Part shown: one piece after another, positions 9,801 through 17,363 of the stretch
Numbering within the stretch: position 1 is the first letter of the stretch
Layout: every line of letters begins with the position of its first letter
The notes under the pieces: model-generated
Databases searched by the model: none
What the model was told of the DNA's origin: nothing
What the model saw: only the letters and a program-made list of their open reading frames with translations
Program-made: the position numbers and the translations under genes
Assembly: GCA_021731365.1 (NCBI GenBank)
Contig: JAKFXL010000013.1
Span: 36,549 to 100,548 of the forward strand
Direction of reading: 5' to 3'
DNA: 64,000 bases
Origin: Gammaproteobacteria bacterium
Lineage (GTDB): Bacteria; Pseudomonadota; Gammaproteobacteria; Tenderiales; Tenderiaceae

Positions 9801-10807
9801 GTGATGGTTTCAATCAGGCGGAATCTATCTCCGATGATATTTTGGTGGGCGACGTGGCGCGCCGTATTGCCATCCTCCAACCACGTCGTGGTGAGGTGAT
9901 CCCCGAAGGTAAGGCGCTGCGCCTCACGGCCCTGGCCAACGATCTGGAGCAGGGGGCGTTGCCACTCACGCCTGCCAACAGCCGTTGGCTGCTCGATGGT
10001 GAAGTGGTGTTGGGCAGCGGTAATGAGATCGAAATAAAAGAGATCGAACTCACCACACCATGCGGCACCGTTACCACACCACTGCCTGTGGGTGCACATC
10101 TGCTGAGTGTTGAGTTGACACTCGGTGCGGATAAAATACTGCGTGATGAGATCCCCATCGAGATCGCCGCCGATAGTGATCGCGACGGTGTGCCCGATGA
10201 TGTCGAGATTGCCCAGGGTACCGACCCCAATGATCCGGGCAATCGTTCCACCACTGCGCCAATCTACCCCTTTGGGCAATGGCGCTTCCGCCGCTGCCGC
10301 AATCACACGCTGTTCCAGATCGGCCATCTGCTGACAGGCACGGTTGCCATCGAACTTGGTTTCATTGATGAGGCCGGTATGCCACTGGCAAATCACACAT
10401 TGCAACTAGTGCGTGGCGCTACACGCACAACCGTCATAACAGGTAACGATGGCATAGCGCGTATCGAGATGGATTCGCTGCAAAGTGTATTGATAAAAGT
10501 GGCCGCCAATGACAATCGCAACAGCGCCTTTGGTAGCTGTTATCTGCGTGTTGCCAAGGGTTCACCACTCACTGAAACCATCATTCAGGCGCACGCCTGG
10601 ATCAGCCGCCAACGTGGCTGCTGGTGGTTGGGGCGTGAATCACAAGGTACGATCATGATCAACGCAGGCAATCCGTTGTCGATTCGTGGTGTAAAAATAT
10701 GGCAGGGTTCGTCACCAAAAATGGTTTCACCTAAGCTGAGCTATCGCCTGTTGGGGAGGTTGCAGATGGCAACAAAACGAATCAGTATAAAAATGGTGGA
10801 TCACTAA
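6833..10807 (+). CDS. Giant NHL-repeat protein with metzincin-type zinc motif and calcium-binding repeat
   Basis: A 1324-residue protein. The ATG at 6833 follows AAGGAGGAGTGT, a near-ideal ribosome-binding site. Order of parts: an IPT/TIG-like Ig domain (1-65); about six NHL repeats (75-370, e.g. GITVDQSGNVYVADTMNHRIQKF-like blades); Ig-like material; a zincin-like region with HELLHQHGIHH (H698, E699, H702, H708), matching the metzincin pattern HExxHxxGxxH; more Ig-like domains; and a thrombospondin-3-like calcium motif DSDRDGVPDD near residue 1114. No signal peptide is visible, although the content looks extracellular. A Met-turn was not clearly identified, so protease activity is inferred from the zinc motif alone. 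It lies 96 nt after the exported propeller gene and may be co-transcribed with it. Confidence 0.8.
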   Translation: MPTPIIQRLSPTSGWPGGTAADGSAINGTLVIIHGRHFHPTADMHLNRVSFTASAGGTVPAPVVWASVNEIDYQPNGIVASDAAVSGGLDGPRGVTVNSSSGDLYIADTEQDRIVRRTAAGAFSSWGGTGAGNGQFNRPTGIAVDQSGNVYVADTMNHRIQKFSATGGFITAWGSHGSGVGQFDMPVDIDVALIGGMSFVYVADSNNHRVARSDGVGNMPTQLLAPADCGRILGVCAPRGYGFVYATDPSNRRIYRWAWTGAFNGYFGDPGPHNLAVVEVGYPLGIEQDYDGYVYITDNAGRVVRKFDPFDPTFREIAKFGLTIPSVPGPTPPQEFVDPVDVTVTDLKAVYVVDRQRKQVVRYTPTDSQELWVHVPAGAATGSVRVRTDEGEQSAGFVVLQRAQVEVADTYLTQGLSQYPLVAGKKTMIRYQMRTVGEAVMESFSWGSPVHDSALCRVYKDGAEVAQMQGEVEYLTMSGGFMGSAIAFEIRFEIPHWIINDQASYRFRVTLQRSGTPAFNDTRDFPSAAGVTFHNRMSYRIIASPVTHLRHDGARVGSSSMWPALFYLGSNVGHMLDWMDWSQLYSGFVHYNRLYPLRHSVANIVEWGIWVNGTMHNGINSDDEVRDMLAVLEYTRRDINEGSGENYDFMLGIVDRNEIAASQDWVGITSDSYRSALISVGDNSAGDPAYDVGAIIAHELLHQHGIHHQGDRERAQTDEEAWNSVSGNFIYDPVTLAYVSTTGFRTYEWNDETAFAEGRHDGVDGSYDQLYDALANPHPVSVRVRERALKEAERPVDTPKNFTLIGHYSRADGFVRIASWVGRGDSPVTPEVSDGEGVLIFMDNSGHELLRWRMRFSFGLRGVSRSGHATTTGAGSATVSITCPYPATTARVIMEADKQAVWQADVPSTGPTVQLITPTGGEQIAPTDTVVVEWQASHAQDVELEYRISYSSDGGKTFRPIAVALKERRYEWQLGLGASTGRIRLRVVASDGFNQAESISDDILVGDVARRIAILQPRRGEVIPEGKALRLTALANDLEQGALPLTPANSRWLLDGEVVLGSGNEIEIKEIELTTPCGTVTTPLPVGAHLLSVELTLGADKILRDEIPIEIAADSDRDGVPDDVEIAQGTDPNDPGNRSTTAPIYPFGQWRFRRCRNHTLFQIGHLLTGTVAIELGFIDEAGMPLANHTLQLVRGATRTTVITGNDGIARIEMDSLQSVLIKVAANDNRNSAFGSCYLRVAKGSPLTETIIQAHAWISRQRGCWWLGRESQGTIMINAGNPLSIRGVKIWQGSSPKMVSPKLSYRLLGRLQMATKRISIKMVDH

Positions 10808-10926
10808 ACTGATAACGGCACCGTTTTTATGTGTCACAATCAGCGGCATCCCTTTTGTTGAAGATGGCTATGCCGAAAATTCACGAATTTATTCAACGGA
10901 TCATATTTTTGGTTTTGTATCTCTGC

Positions 10927-10958
10927 CCCACCTGCTAAGTTGTAAGTGGGTTTTTTTT
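10927..10958 (+). terminator. Possible terminator after the NHL/metzincin gene
   Basis: CCCAC (10927-10931) pairs with GTGGG (10946-10950), followed by eight T residues (10951-10958). The stem is short and the loop is 14 nt, so this is a weak candidate, supported mainly by the T run. Confidence 0.4.
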
Positions 10959-11065
10959 GGATTAGTTGTTCGTGGTTTCAGGCGCAATGGAAGATATAAT
11001 TACAGTTGTTGTAAAAAACACTCAAGGGATGGCAAGCAGATATTAGTTTAGTTGGTGGGGGGGTT

Positions 11066-12370
11066 ATGTTCACTGTTTTAAATTTTTTTTTAGTAACGTT
11101 CTGTCTGTTTATCATCGCTACTCCGTCGGTAAGTGCTGCGGAAAAAAAAGACGCGTCTGAAGTGGATGCTATGTTTTTTTCCTCCCTTCCTGATCGTCGC
11201 AAAGAGCAGTTTTCAACCAGTCCCGGTTACGCGCTGTTCCCTTACCCATACAGTCTTCCCGGTGTTGGAAAAGGCCTCAGTGTGGTGGGCGGTTCTATGA
11301 ATATCGCCAATACACATACCGATGGTTATGGTGTGATACTGGGTGGAGAGGTGAAGGGGGTGGCCGTGGGTATGTCTGACATCCACATTATTCCACGCAC
11401 GTTGATTTTAGATGTTGGCTACAGCGATATAAACAAGGCGCAAATTATGAGCTACAGCCAACGTGGCATGAGTTCTGACAAGAATGATTACCGCCTGCTT
11501 GATCTCAACGATGTGGTTTACTACGGCGGCAGAATGACGGCCACATTTTTTGAGCGCCGTTTTGAACTGTATGGTGGGTGGTACAAGGGCGCTACGCAGT
11601 TGAATAACATCCGTGATAAAGACGGCAACATTATTGTTGCGGCACAGGACTCACCACGTGAGTGGGGCCATACTACCCTTATTGGTAGCCGCCTTGATCT
11701 TACCGATGACTATGCCGATCCGCGGCGCGGAGTCAGCCTTAGTATTACCCGCTCCTCAACACCGCCCAGCGATTCTGGCCCGGACTACTACGTGATGGAT
11801 TACAGCATGAGTGCCTACCTGCCCATCGGTAAGCGTAGCACTTGGGCTTTTAATTTATTACGCTCTGATGCGGTTGTTAGCCAGAAAGGTGAAACCGATC
11901 CGACCAAACTTCAAGATCAGCAGGGGATTAACTGCGCTGATACTTCACTCACATCGTTAGCCCGGCAATATTGCACTGAAGTGCTCAATAATATGATCGC
12001 AAATAATACCTACGGTACGGCTAGTGTCCTGGGTGGGTTCAGTCGTCTGCGTTCCTATCCACAAGGCAGATACAGTGGTGCCCACACCCAGTTCTATGGT
12101 ACGGAGGTGCGTTGGAATCTCACTGATGAGTCCACACCCTTTGATATTTTTGTGATGAAGGATATTCGCACAGCAATACAGCTGGCAGCGTTTTATGAGT
12201 TAGGCAGCACTGCCGATTTGCGTGGCGACGTGGGTGATATCTGGAAACAGTCGTACGGTGTTGGGTTCAGGATGGTGACAGCCTCGGGTGTCGTATTTAG
12301 GGGTGATTTTGCGTACGGAGATGATGGCTTGGCGCAACAGATATTTATTGGTTATCCCTGGGAGCTTTAA
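11066..12370 (+). CDS. Outer-membrane beta-barrel of the Omp85/BamA superfamily without POTRA domains
   Basis: A 434-residue protein with a signal peptide (about 1-24, cleavage near VSAAEKK). The rest is amphipathic beta-strand sequence, with the Omp85-type element GGFSRLRSYPQGRYSG near residue 330 (the lid-lock R-G-Y/F motif) and a C-terminal strand ending YPWEL. No POTRA repeats precede the barrel, unlike BamA or TamA, so it resembles the barrel-only 'surface antigen' relatives whose substrate is usually unknown. Homopolymer tracts crowd the 5' end: G7 in the ribosome-binding region (11057-11063), T9 (11083-11091), A8 (11142-11149) and T7 (11174-11180). Slippage at any of the last three would shift the frame. 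Confidence 0.78.
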   Translation: MFTVLNFFLVTFCLFIIATPSVSAAEKKDASEVDAMFFSSLPDRRKEQFSTSPGYALFPYPYSLPGVGKGLSVVGGSMNIANTHTDGYGVILGGEVKGVAVGMSDIHIIPRTLILDVGYSDINKAQIMSYSQRGMSSDKNDYRLLDLNDVVYYGGRMTATFFERRFELYGGWYKGATQLNNIRDKDGNIIVAAQDSPREWGHTTLIGSRLDLTDDYADPRRGVSLSITRSSTPPSDSGPDYYVMDYSMSAYLPIGKRSTWAFNLLRSDAVVSQKGETDPTKLQDQQGINCADTSLTSLARQYCTEVLNNMIANNTYGTASVLGGFSRLRSYPQGRYSGAHTQFYGTEVRWNLTDESTPFDIFVMKDIRTAIQLAAFYELGSTADLRGDVGDIWKQSYGVGFRMVTASGVVFRGDFAYGDDGLAQQIFIGYPWEL

Positions 12371-12592
12371 GGGTGTGAGGTATAACATTTATGTTATGGC
12401 TGGCGTTTAAGATGCTGTTTCAGGAGCGTGGCAGATGGGTTATACATTGATTGTGAAACCCTTTATACCGATTGCAGGCATGTTGATAGAACGTCACCAC
12501 TCTAGAGGAAACGCCTTGTACGGGGTCGCATACAGGGCGTTGTGGAAGCTGCAGATGAAAGACCCTCGGCTACCCGATGGGGCCTTGATCAG
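12371..12592. other. Intergenic, no gene recognised
   Basis: About 220 bases after the barrel gene. A short open frame on the plus strand (12435-12623) has no recognisable content and overlaps the DoxX-like pseudogene on the other strand, so it is not counted. Confidence 0.4.
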
Positions 12593-13003
12593 TCATGTGG
12601 CATCTCGTCGAAACCAGGATTGATGGTTAGGAAGTACAAGACAGAGTAAACCAAGAAAAAAGTAGTCAAGCATGTCATTAACAGCGGACCACTCTTGCAG
12701 AATGTAGTGACCAACGAGAAGGCTCAGCATGAATGCAAACCAGTTATACACGGCAAGCTGTTTATGCTGATGGCTAAAAAGTGCGAGGCCTGGCCCGATT
12801 TCAATAAATGGTATGATTTGCAGATAAGCGTTTATAAGAAATGGGGGCATTTGAATGAGTAGATCTCCCTGAAACTAACTGGAGTAGTACTCCGAGAAAC
12901 CACCGTGGCTGAAGAGTTTGCTTGTTTCTGTGGTAAGAAGAGTTGTTACCATAACAAATCAAACGATCCGTTCAGCATCCTTAAGTGTTGTCCTTTCAAT
13001 CAT
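12593..13003 (-). pseudogene. DoxX-like small membrane protein gene with two in-frame stop codons
   Basis: One reading frame of 137 codons runs from an ATG at 13003, preceded by AGGAG at 7 nt spacing, to TGA at 12593-12595. It is interrupted by TGA at codon 15 (12961-12959) and TAG at codon 43 (12877-12875). Read through, the product has four hydrophobic segments and the pattern SKLFSHGGFSEYY ... IPFIEIGPGLALF, which resembles DoxX/MauE-type membrane proteins. No frameshift is needed, so decay is recent or the stops are single substitutions. With both TGA and TAG present, recoding is unlikely. The family call is moderate; the interrupted frame is directly visible. Confidence 0.6.
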
Positions 13004-13238
13004 ATTCCATCTCCTGTGAATAAGATGCCCAGCATGGGGCTAACCGACGGCACTTTAGCACCGTCCGGCGATTGCGATTGATCTCTGGGTCAGGCATGGG
13101 GTGGGGTATGGGCATGTTCAGGACAGAACTCGAGTAGAAAACGCTTTAATATGTATCCGTTGGCCTCTTGTGAGGTCCAGAAGAGTTTCATATGCGTAAG
13201 GTTTTTCAGGAGGGTGATCTCTAACGAGTGAAGACTCA

Positions 13239-13384
13239 TGCGAATGTCTGACGATTACTTAAGTCGTGCCGCCACCGGCCCCAAAAGAGAGGAACCACTA
13301 ACCAGTGTCGGTTTGAGTGAGATGTCGGAAGATGAAGCTAACCTAGCTGAAAAACTACAGGTTGTATATGAAACCATTCTTTGA
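13239..13384 (+). CDS. Possible small protein of 46-48 residues
   Basis: ATG codons at 13238 and 13244 open a frame encoding a hydrophilic, acidic peptide beginning MSDDYLSRAATGPKR and ending at TGA 13382-13384. No family is recognised. The ribosome-binding site is weak (GAGTGAAG about 8 nt before the first ATG). It sits in a decayed region, so it may be a remnant or chance frame. Another short frame overlaps its end at 13368-13556. Confidence 0.2.
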
Positions 13385-13565
13385 AATTTCACTGACAACC
13401 CCCGTTGTTAAATGGCTGGCAATACCCATGGTCGAAAGAGTAAAACACTTCATGCCGGACCTTATGGTAGCCCATCTCTTCATGGCTGGCCACCAGCTTA
13501 AAGTAACACTCAATCGTACGAGGCATTCTGTCCTGATATGCAAAATAATTAAGTGAGGTAAATCC

Positions 13566-14160
13566 CAGGCTCTGCCGGGGCACTCCCCCAGGTTTGATCT
13601 ATACGGCGGTCATTGTGAATCTGGCGTCTCTGCCAAGAGAACGAGGGTCACAATGAAAGAGTATCAAGGTCTGAGTCATACGCGTTGGGATTGTAAGTAC
13701 CAGGTGGTGTTTATCCCCAAACGACGAAAGAAGCGTATTTCTGGAGTGTTGAGGCGGCATCTTGGAGAGATATTCCATGAGCTGGCAAAACACAAGGAAT
13801 GTAAGATTGTTGAGGGTCACCTGATGGGTGATCATGTCCATATGTGTCTGAGTATTCCACCGAAGTATGCAGTGTCGAACGTGGTGGGGTATATCAAAGG
13901 CAAGAGTGCCATTCAGGTGGCTCGTAAGTTTGGTGGTCGTGAAAGAAATTTCACAGGCGAAAATTTTTGGGCGAGGGCTACTTTGTTTCGACAGTGGGGC
14001 TTGATGAGGCGATGGTAAGGGCCTACATCAAGAACCAAGAGATGGAAGATGAGCGCTACGACCAGATGAAGCTCGGAGTGTGATCAACCACCTTGGGCGG
14101 TTCACGGTTTAATGGGACCTTTGAGGCGCTCACCCAATAAGCCCCCGGCTATGAGGGGAT
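13566..14160 (+). mobile_element. IS200-type insertion sequence, boundaries approximate
   Basis: A Y1-transposase pseudogene is flanked by short G/C hairpins typical of IS200/IS605 ends: GGGG-CACT-CCCC near 13577-13588 on the left and CCCC...GGGG near 14142-14159 on the right. There are no inverted terminal repeats, as expected. The right side abuts the truncated oleate hydratase gene, so the element probably inserted into or beside it. Exact ends cannot be set without an uninterrupted relative. Confidence 0.6.
13653..14083 (+). pseudogene. tnpA: IS200/IS605-family TnpA (Y1 HUH transposase), frameshifted
   Basis: The intact part reads through residue 108 with the HUH motif HVHM (H61, H63). 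After the codons for FWAR one G is missing from the run at 13975-13977, and the zero frame ends at 14018. Restoring the G continues the family sequence (GYFVSTVGLDEAM ... YIKNQ) to TGA at 14081-14083, about 143 residues, the normal length. The catalytic tyrosine is expected in the YIKNQ helix, downstream of the frameshift, so the element should be unable to move by itself. A full-length copy elsewhere could act on it in trans. Confidence 0.85.
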
Positions 14161-14376
14161 GTTAGACAACAATTCCCAGTAGCAGACATAATGCTCTTCA
14201 TGCATCCTTCCACCCCGAACCACAAATCCTTTTTTAATATCACCGGCATCATCGCAGGCACCACCTACAATGCCATGCTGTTCCAGAATATGTATGTTGG
14301 CACCACTGATACCTGTATCTTTAATTAAATAGACGGCACTTGCCAGAGAGGTGATACCACCACCAATCAGATACAT
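14149..14376 (-). pseudogene. N-terminal fragment of oleate hydratase
   Basis: 75 codons beginning MYLIGGGITSLASAVYLI, an FAD-binding GxGxxS/A dinucleotide motif, followed by HILEQ ... GG and GFVVRGGRMHEEHY and ending NIPS. This matches the start of oleate hydratases (the myosin-cross-reactive antigen family, normally about 550-650 residues), which hydrate oleic to 10-hydroxystearic acid. The frame stops at the edge of the IS200-type element, and no continuation was recognised on the far side (13300-13565). The gene is therefore a remnant, truncated by insertion and probably deletion. Confidence 0.75.
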
Positions 14377-14415
14377 TTTTTAATCAATTGTTAGGATATG
14401 CCCGATTTTTGCAAT

Positions 14416-14444
14416 AAAAAAGGACCCAAACGGGTCCTTTTTTT
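14416..14444. terminator. Bidirectional rho-independent terminator
   Basis: Stem AAAAAAGGACCC / GGGTCCTTTTTT with loop AAAC (14428-14431) and T7 on the plus strand. On the minus strand it lies 33 nt after the ice-binding lipoprotein gene, for which it should be the terminator. Confidence 0.9.
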
Positions 14445-14476
14445 GTCACTGTGCTTTCACACGGTATAACGCAATT

Positions 14477-15919
14477 TTATGGAGCAGGCTGTGTAACCGT
14501 ATTCATGATCAACGTAACCGCTGTCTGTGCTAATAATCGGCCATTAACCGTTGCACCTGTATTAACAGTAACACCTTTTGCAGCAAGGACCACTCCTTCA
14601 AAGACGGCACCTGTATCAATGGCGACACCGGCTCCGCCGGCAACCTGCCAGAAGACATTCTTCGCAAGAGCACCGCCCGTCAAAAAGACGTTGGTGGCGC
14701 TTGCTTGAGTAACGTTCCCTGCGACCTGGAAAATCCAGACATCATTCGGGCCACCTGAGAGGGTGACATCAGTATTGATCAAAACATTGGTACCCCATTT
14801 GTAAAGACCGGGGACCAGTGTCTTGCCGCTAATATCACCTGCGTGTAGTTCAGTGTAATCAGGGGTTATTCTGCCTGCGGCATCGTTATAGGCGGTTCCC
14901 ATATCGAGCACCGCGTTGGCGACCAGTGTATTGTCAGGTGCCGTCCCTTTAAAGCAGGGGGTAGTACCGCTGCCGACATAGGCTGCATTAGCCCCGTAGA
15001 TTGTGCCTGTTATTTCTGTACAGGTAATGTTATTCATCGCTGCAGCGGTGATCGGGCTGGCACCAATGTTACCGGTGATAGCCGATGTCGGAACGTTGGT
15101 GATGCCGGTTTTTGTCAGGATCACAAAGTTTCCCGCGGTTCTCAGATTTACTGCAGCAGGTCCAACAGCAAGGGCGGAGCCGGTAGTAAAGCTCCAGACA
15201 ATGTTAGCCGCCAGTGGATTTGCAGGCAATGCAGGGTCGGTAATGGCCGTTGTTAGCGTAACGGTATAGAGGGTATTAGCAACGAGATTGTTAGCCGGTT
15301 TAAAGGTCGCTACCTTGTTGTTGTAGACAACCGTACCTGCAACTAATGCGGCACCCTTTCTCAATGTAAAGCTCGATGTGTTAACGGTAGCCGGGTCAAG
15401 TGCTTCACTGAAGGTGGCACTAACGTTGCCATTAAGTACAAAACCAGTGACTGCATTTGCTGGATTGCTAGAGATGATAGTAGGGGCGACAGCATCTGTT
15501 GTTGTGCCGCTGGTAAAGTGCCAAACATAATCGTTTGCCAGCGCTATACCCGATGAGCTTTTTACCTTATTGGCAAGCGTGGCGGTGTAGAGTGTATCCG
15601 CTGTAAAGCTGCTGCCTGGGGTGAAACTCGCAGTATTGGATGCAGCATCAAGGCTTACAACACCAGTTAACGGAGGTTCGCCCGCGCCCACTACTGTAAA
15701 GCTTGTAGTATCAATTGTTGATGTATCCATTGCTTCACTGAAGGTGGCAACCACTTTGTTGTTGAGAGCCACAGCTATTGGGGTGTCTGCCGGAGTGGCA
15801 TCGGTCACCGTGGGTGCGCTGTCACTACTGCTGTTCCCGTTACATCCCGCCGCAAAGGTGGTCAGCAAGAGTGCAGTTAGCCATAAACTTCGCTTAGTAT
15901 ATTTTTTGCATCGATTCAT
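14477..15919 (-). CDS. Lipoprotein with two Big_5 (SbsA Ig-like) domains and an ice-binding-like DUF3494 domain
   Basis: 480 residues. A lipobox (FAAGC, Cys about 26) ends the signal peptide, so the mature protein is lipid-anchored. Two SbsA-type Ig-like domains follow (about 37-135 and 145-245; each has ATFSEAMD or ATFSEALD and ends with a VWHFTSG- or VWSFTTG-like strand). The rest (about 250-478) is the DUF3494/ice-binding-like beta-solenoid, with the hallmark order AGNFVILTKTGITN ... TGNIGASP ... DVWIFQVAGN ... NVFWQVAGG ... FEGVVLA. Known members include antifreeze and ice-adhesion proteins, but many DUF3494 proteins are untested. The start is supported by GGAG upstream. It diverges from a second DUF3494 gene. 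Confidence 0.88.
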   Translation of the reverse strand: MNRCKKYTKRSLWLTALLLTTFAAGCNGNSSSDSAPTVTDATPADTPIAVALNNKVVATFSEAMDTSTIDTTSFTVVGAGEPPLTGVVSLDAASNTASFTPGSSFTADTLYTATLANKVKSSSGIALANDYVWHFTSGTTTDAVAPTIISSNPANAVTGFVLNGNVSATFSEALDPATVNTSSFTLRKGAALVAGTVVYNNKVATFKPANNLVANTLYTVTLTTAITDPALPANPLAANIVWSFTTGSALAVGPAAVNLRTAGNFVILTKTGITNVPTSAITGNIGASPITAAAMNNITCTEITGTIYGANAAYVGSGTTPCFKGTAPDNTLVANAVLDMGTAYNDAAGRITPDYTELHAGDISGKTLVPGLYKWGTNVLINTDVTLSGGPNDVWIFQVAGNVTQASATNVFLTGGALAKNVFWQVAGGAGVAIDTGAVFEGVVLAAKGVTVNTGATVNGRLLAQTAVTLIMNTVTQPAP

Positions 15920-16450
15920 CTGGTTTTCTCCATGAAATATTTTTTATCGCGTGGGTAACAGGTAACCACGAAACTTGACCGGCAAAGGTCACGCATTTGC
16001 CGAGGGGATCACTCGTTTGTCCGTGCCACACCAGACAACTCAATGTACCTGGTATTGTTTGTGTGGTTGTATCAGGGGATTATTGCGAGCTTTTTCCGCC
16101 TAGTGTTAGGCCTCAGGCGGGAGGAGATGACACCACCATATGCTTTAAATACATAAATAGGTGAATTATTTTTAACGGCTTGCAGGATGAGCTGGATAAA
16201 TGGTGGCTGTTCTGTGCATACAAGTTTATCGGAAAGCTTTATATGCAGTGTTTATGTCAGTCCACAGATATAAATAATATCCGATTTAACTAATGATATA
16301 TGTAAAAGGTTAGTATCCCGTGCAGGTAAGGATAGTGTAAAAATCGTAGCCGGTTTTTATTCTTGCTCTTTTAACCTGCCATGTCCACATGTTGGCAAGT
16401 GACTCACTTTGTGACGCTAAAACATATAACAACAATTTAGGATACATTCG
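15920..16450. other. 531-bp divergent regulatory region between two ice-binding-like genes
   Basis: No gene found. It holds a hairpin CCGCCT/AGGCGG (16096-16101 with 16115-16120) whose inner arm GCCTA can pair instead with TAGGC (16107-16111), and a GGCAAA/TTTGCC pair near 15980-16000. I compared it with the cyclic-di-GMP-I riboswitch pattern and did not find the conserved core. Promoters for both genes must lie here but none is clear. Confidence 0.5.
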
Positions 16451-17296
16451 ATGAAAATATACAAACAGTTGTCGATCCTGTCGTTGGCAGTGATGGGGGT
16501 GTTTTACGACGCTACCCCAGTAATGGCGATGCCACTACTGGGAACGGCACAGAGCTTCGCGGTTTTGGGACAGTCGACAGTGACCGATACCGGTCCGACT
16601 ACCCTCTGGGGCGATCTGGGTCTCTACCCGGGGACTTCGATCACTGGCACGGGGAGCATCACTCTTAATAGGGGAACGATACACCAGACTGATGCGGCCG
16701 CGCAGCAGGCTCAGCTTGACGCCCGCACTGCATACAACACTCTTTTTAACCTGCCGTATGCTGTTGACCTGACGGGCCAGGATCTGGGTGGACTGACACT
16801 GCAACCGGGCGTTTATCATTTTGATACCTCGGCTCAACTGACTGGAACGCTCACCCTTGATGCTCTAAACGACCCCTATTCACTTTTTGTATTTCAGATC
16901 GGCACCACACTCACGACTGCAAGCAGCTCGGTTGTCAGCATGATCAATGGTAATGCAAATAGCGGCGTGTTTTGGCAGGTCGGCAGCTCCGCAACGCTAG
17001 GCATCAGCACACTGTTTGCAGGAAATATTCTCGCGGATCAGAGCATCACCTTGAATACAACGGCAAGTATTCTGTGCGGTAGGGCCATTGCACTAAATGC
17101 GGCGGTAACAATGAATACCAACACCATTGCTAACGACTGTGTTGCCTACGCTAACGATACCGGTGGAGCCACTCTTGTCGACTACGGTAGCGGCGGTTTC
17201 AGTGGTGGTGGTCTGTCCGTTCCCGAGCCAGCCATACTGGCACTGCTGGGAATGGGAATTGTGGGACTTGCATTTGGTCGACGTCAGCGCAGTTAA
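16451..17296 (+). CDS. Ice-binding-like DUF3494 protein with PEP-CTERM sorting signal
   Basis: 281 residues with a signal peptide (about 1-26, ending TPVMAMP). The DUF3494 fold covers about 30-235: [63 protein letters not shown]. It ends in a Gly/Ser-rich linker and the PEP-CTERM tripartite signal: VPEP, a hydrophobic stretch, then RRQRS. PEP-CTERM proteins are processed by an exosortase (EpsH/XrtA type) and often belong to extracellular matrix or biofilm; no exosortase gene is in this window. Unlike its divergent neighbour it has no Ig domains and no lipobox. Confidence 0.88.
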   Translation: MKIYKQLSILSLAVMGVFYDATPVMAMPLLGTAQSFAVLGQSTVTDTGPTTLWGDLGLYPGTSITGTGSITLNRGTIHQTDAAAQQAQLDARTAYNTLFNLPYAVDLTGQDLGGLTLQPGVYHFDTSAQLTGTLTLDALNDPYSLFVFQIGTTLTTASSSVVSMINGNANSGVFWQVGSSATLGISTLFAGNILADQSITLNTTASILCGRAIALNAAVTMNTNTIANDCVAYANDTGGATLVDYGSGGFSGGGLSVPEPAILALLGMGIVGLAFGRRQRS

Positions 17297-17311
17297 TTGT
17301 AGTTCTGTAGA

Positions 17312-17333
17312 GTGGGCAGCTCTCCCTGCCCAC
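17312..17333. terminator. Hairpin between convergent genes
   Basis: GTGGGCAG (17312-17319) pairs with CTGCCCAC (17326-17333) around a 6-nt loop, followed by GTTTAA. It lies between the PEP-CTERM gene and the convergent ppk2 gene. The T run is poor. Confidence 0.5.
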
Positions 17334-17363
17334 GTTTAACTGACCGTTTCATTGAAGATTTAA

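Noticed and set aside
9401..10405. 334-codon open frame on the minus strand inside the NHL/metzincin gene
   Set aside because: It lies wholly opposite a well-supported gene with a strong ribosome-binding site, and its translation is rich in His/Thr/Gln with no recognisable domain, as expected of a shadow of high-GC coding sequence.
12593..13003. Stop-codon readthrough (selenocysteine or pyrrolysine) in the DoxX-like frame
   Set aside because: Both TGA and TAG interrupt the same frame, no selenocysteine insertion hairpin is evident after the TGA, and the surroundings are decayed; mutation explains it better.
13362..13583. Overlapping short frames on both strands left of the IS200-type element, considered as the missing part of oleate hydratase
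   Set aside because: None of the translated frames resembles the middle or end of oleate hydratase; they remain unassigned and may be non-coding.
16380..16430. Sigma-54 promoter before the PEP-CTERM gene
   Set aside because: TGGCA occurs but the -12 GC element is not at the required spacing; a similar TGGCACG on the other strand fails the same test.
15920..16450. Possible cyclic-di-GMP-I riboswitch between the ice-binding-like genes
   Set aside because: GGCAAA and ACGCA elements occur, but the conserved core and the GNRA tetraloop/receptor pairing are not in the right order on either strand.
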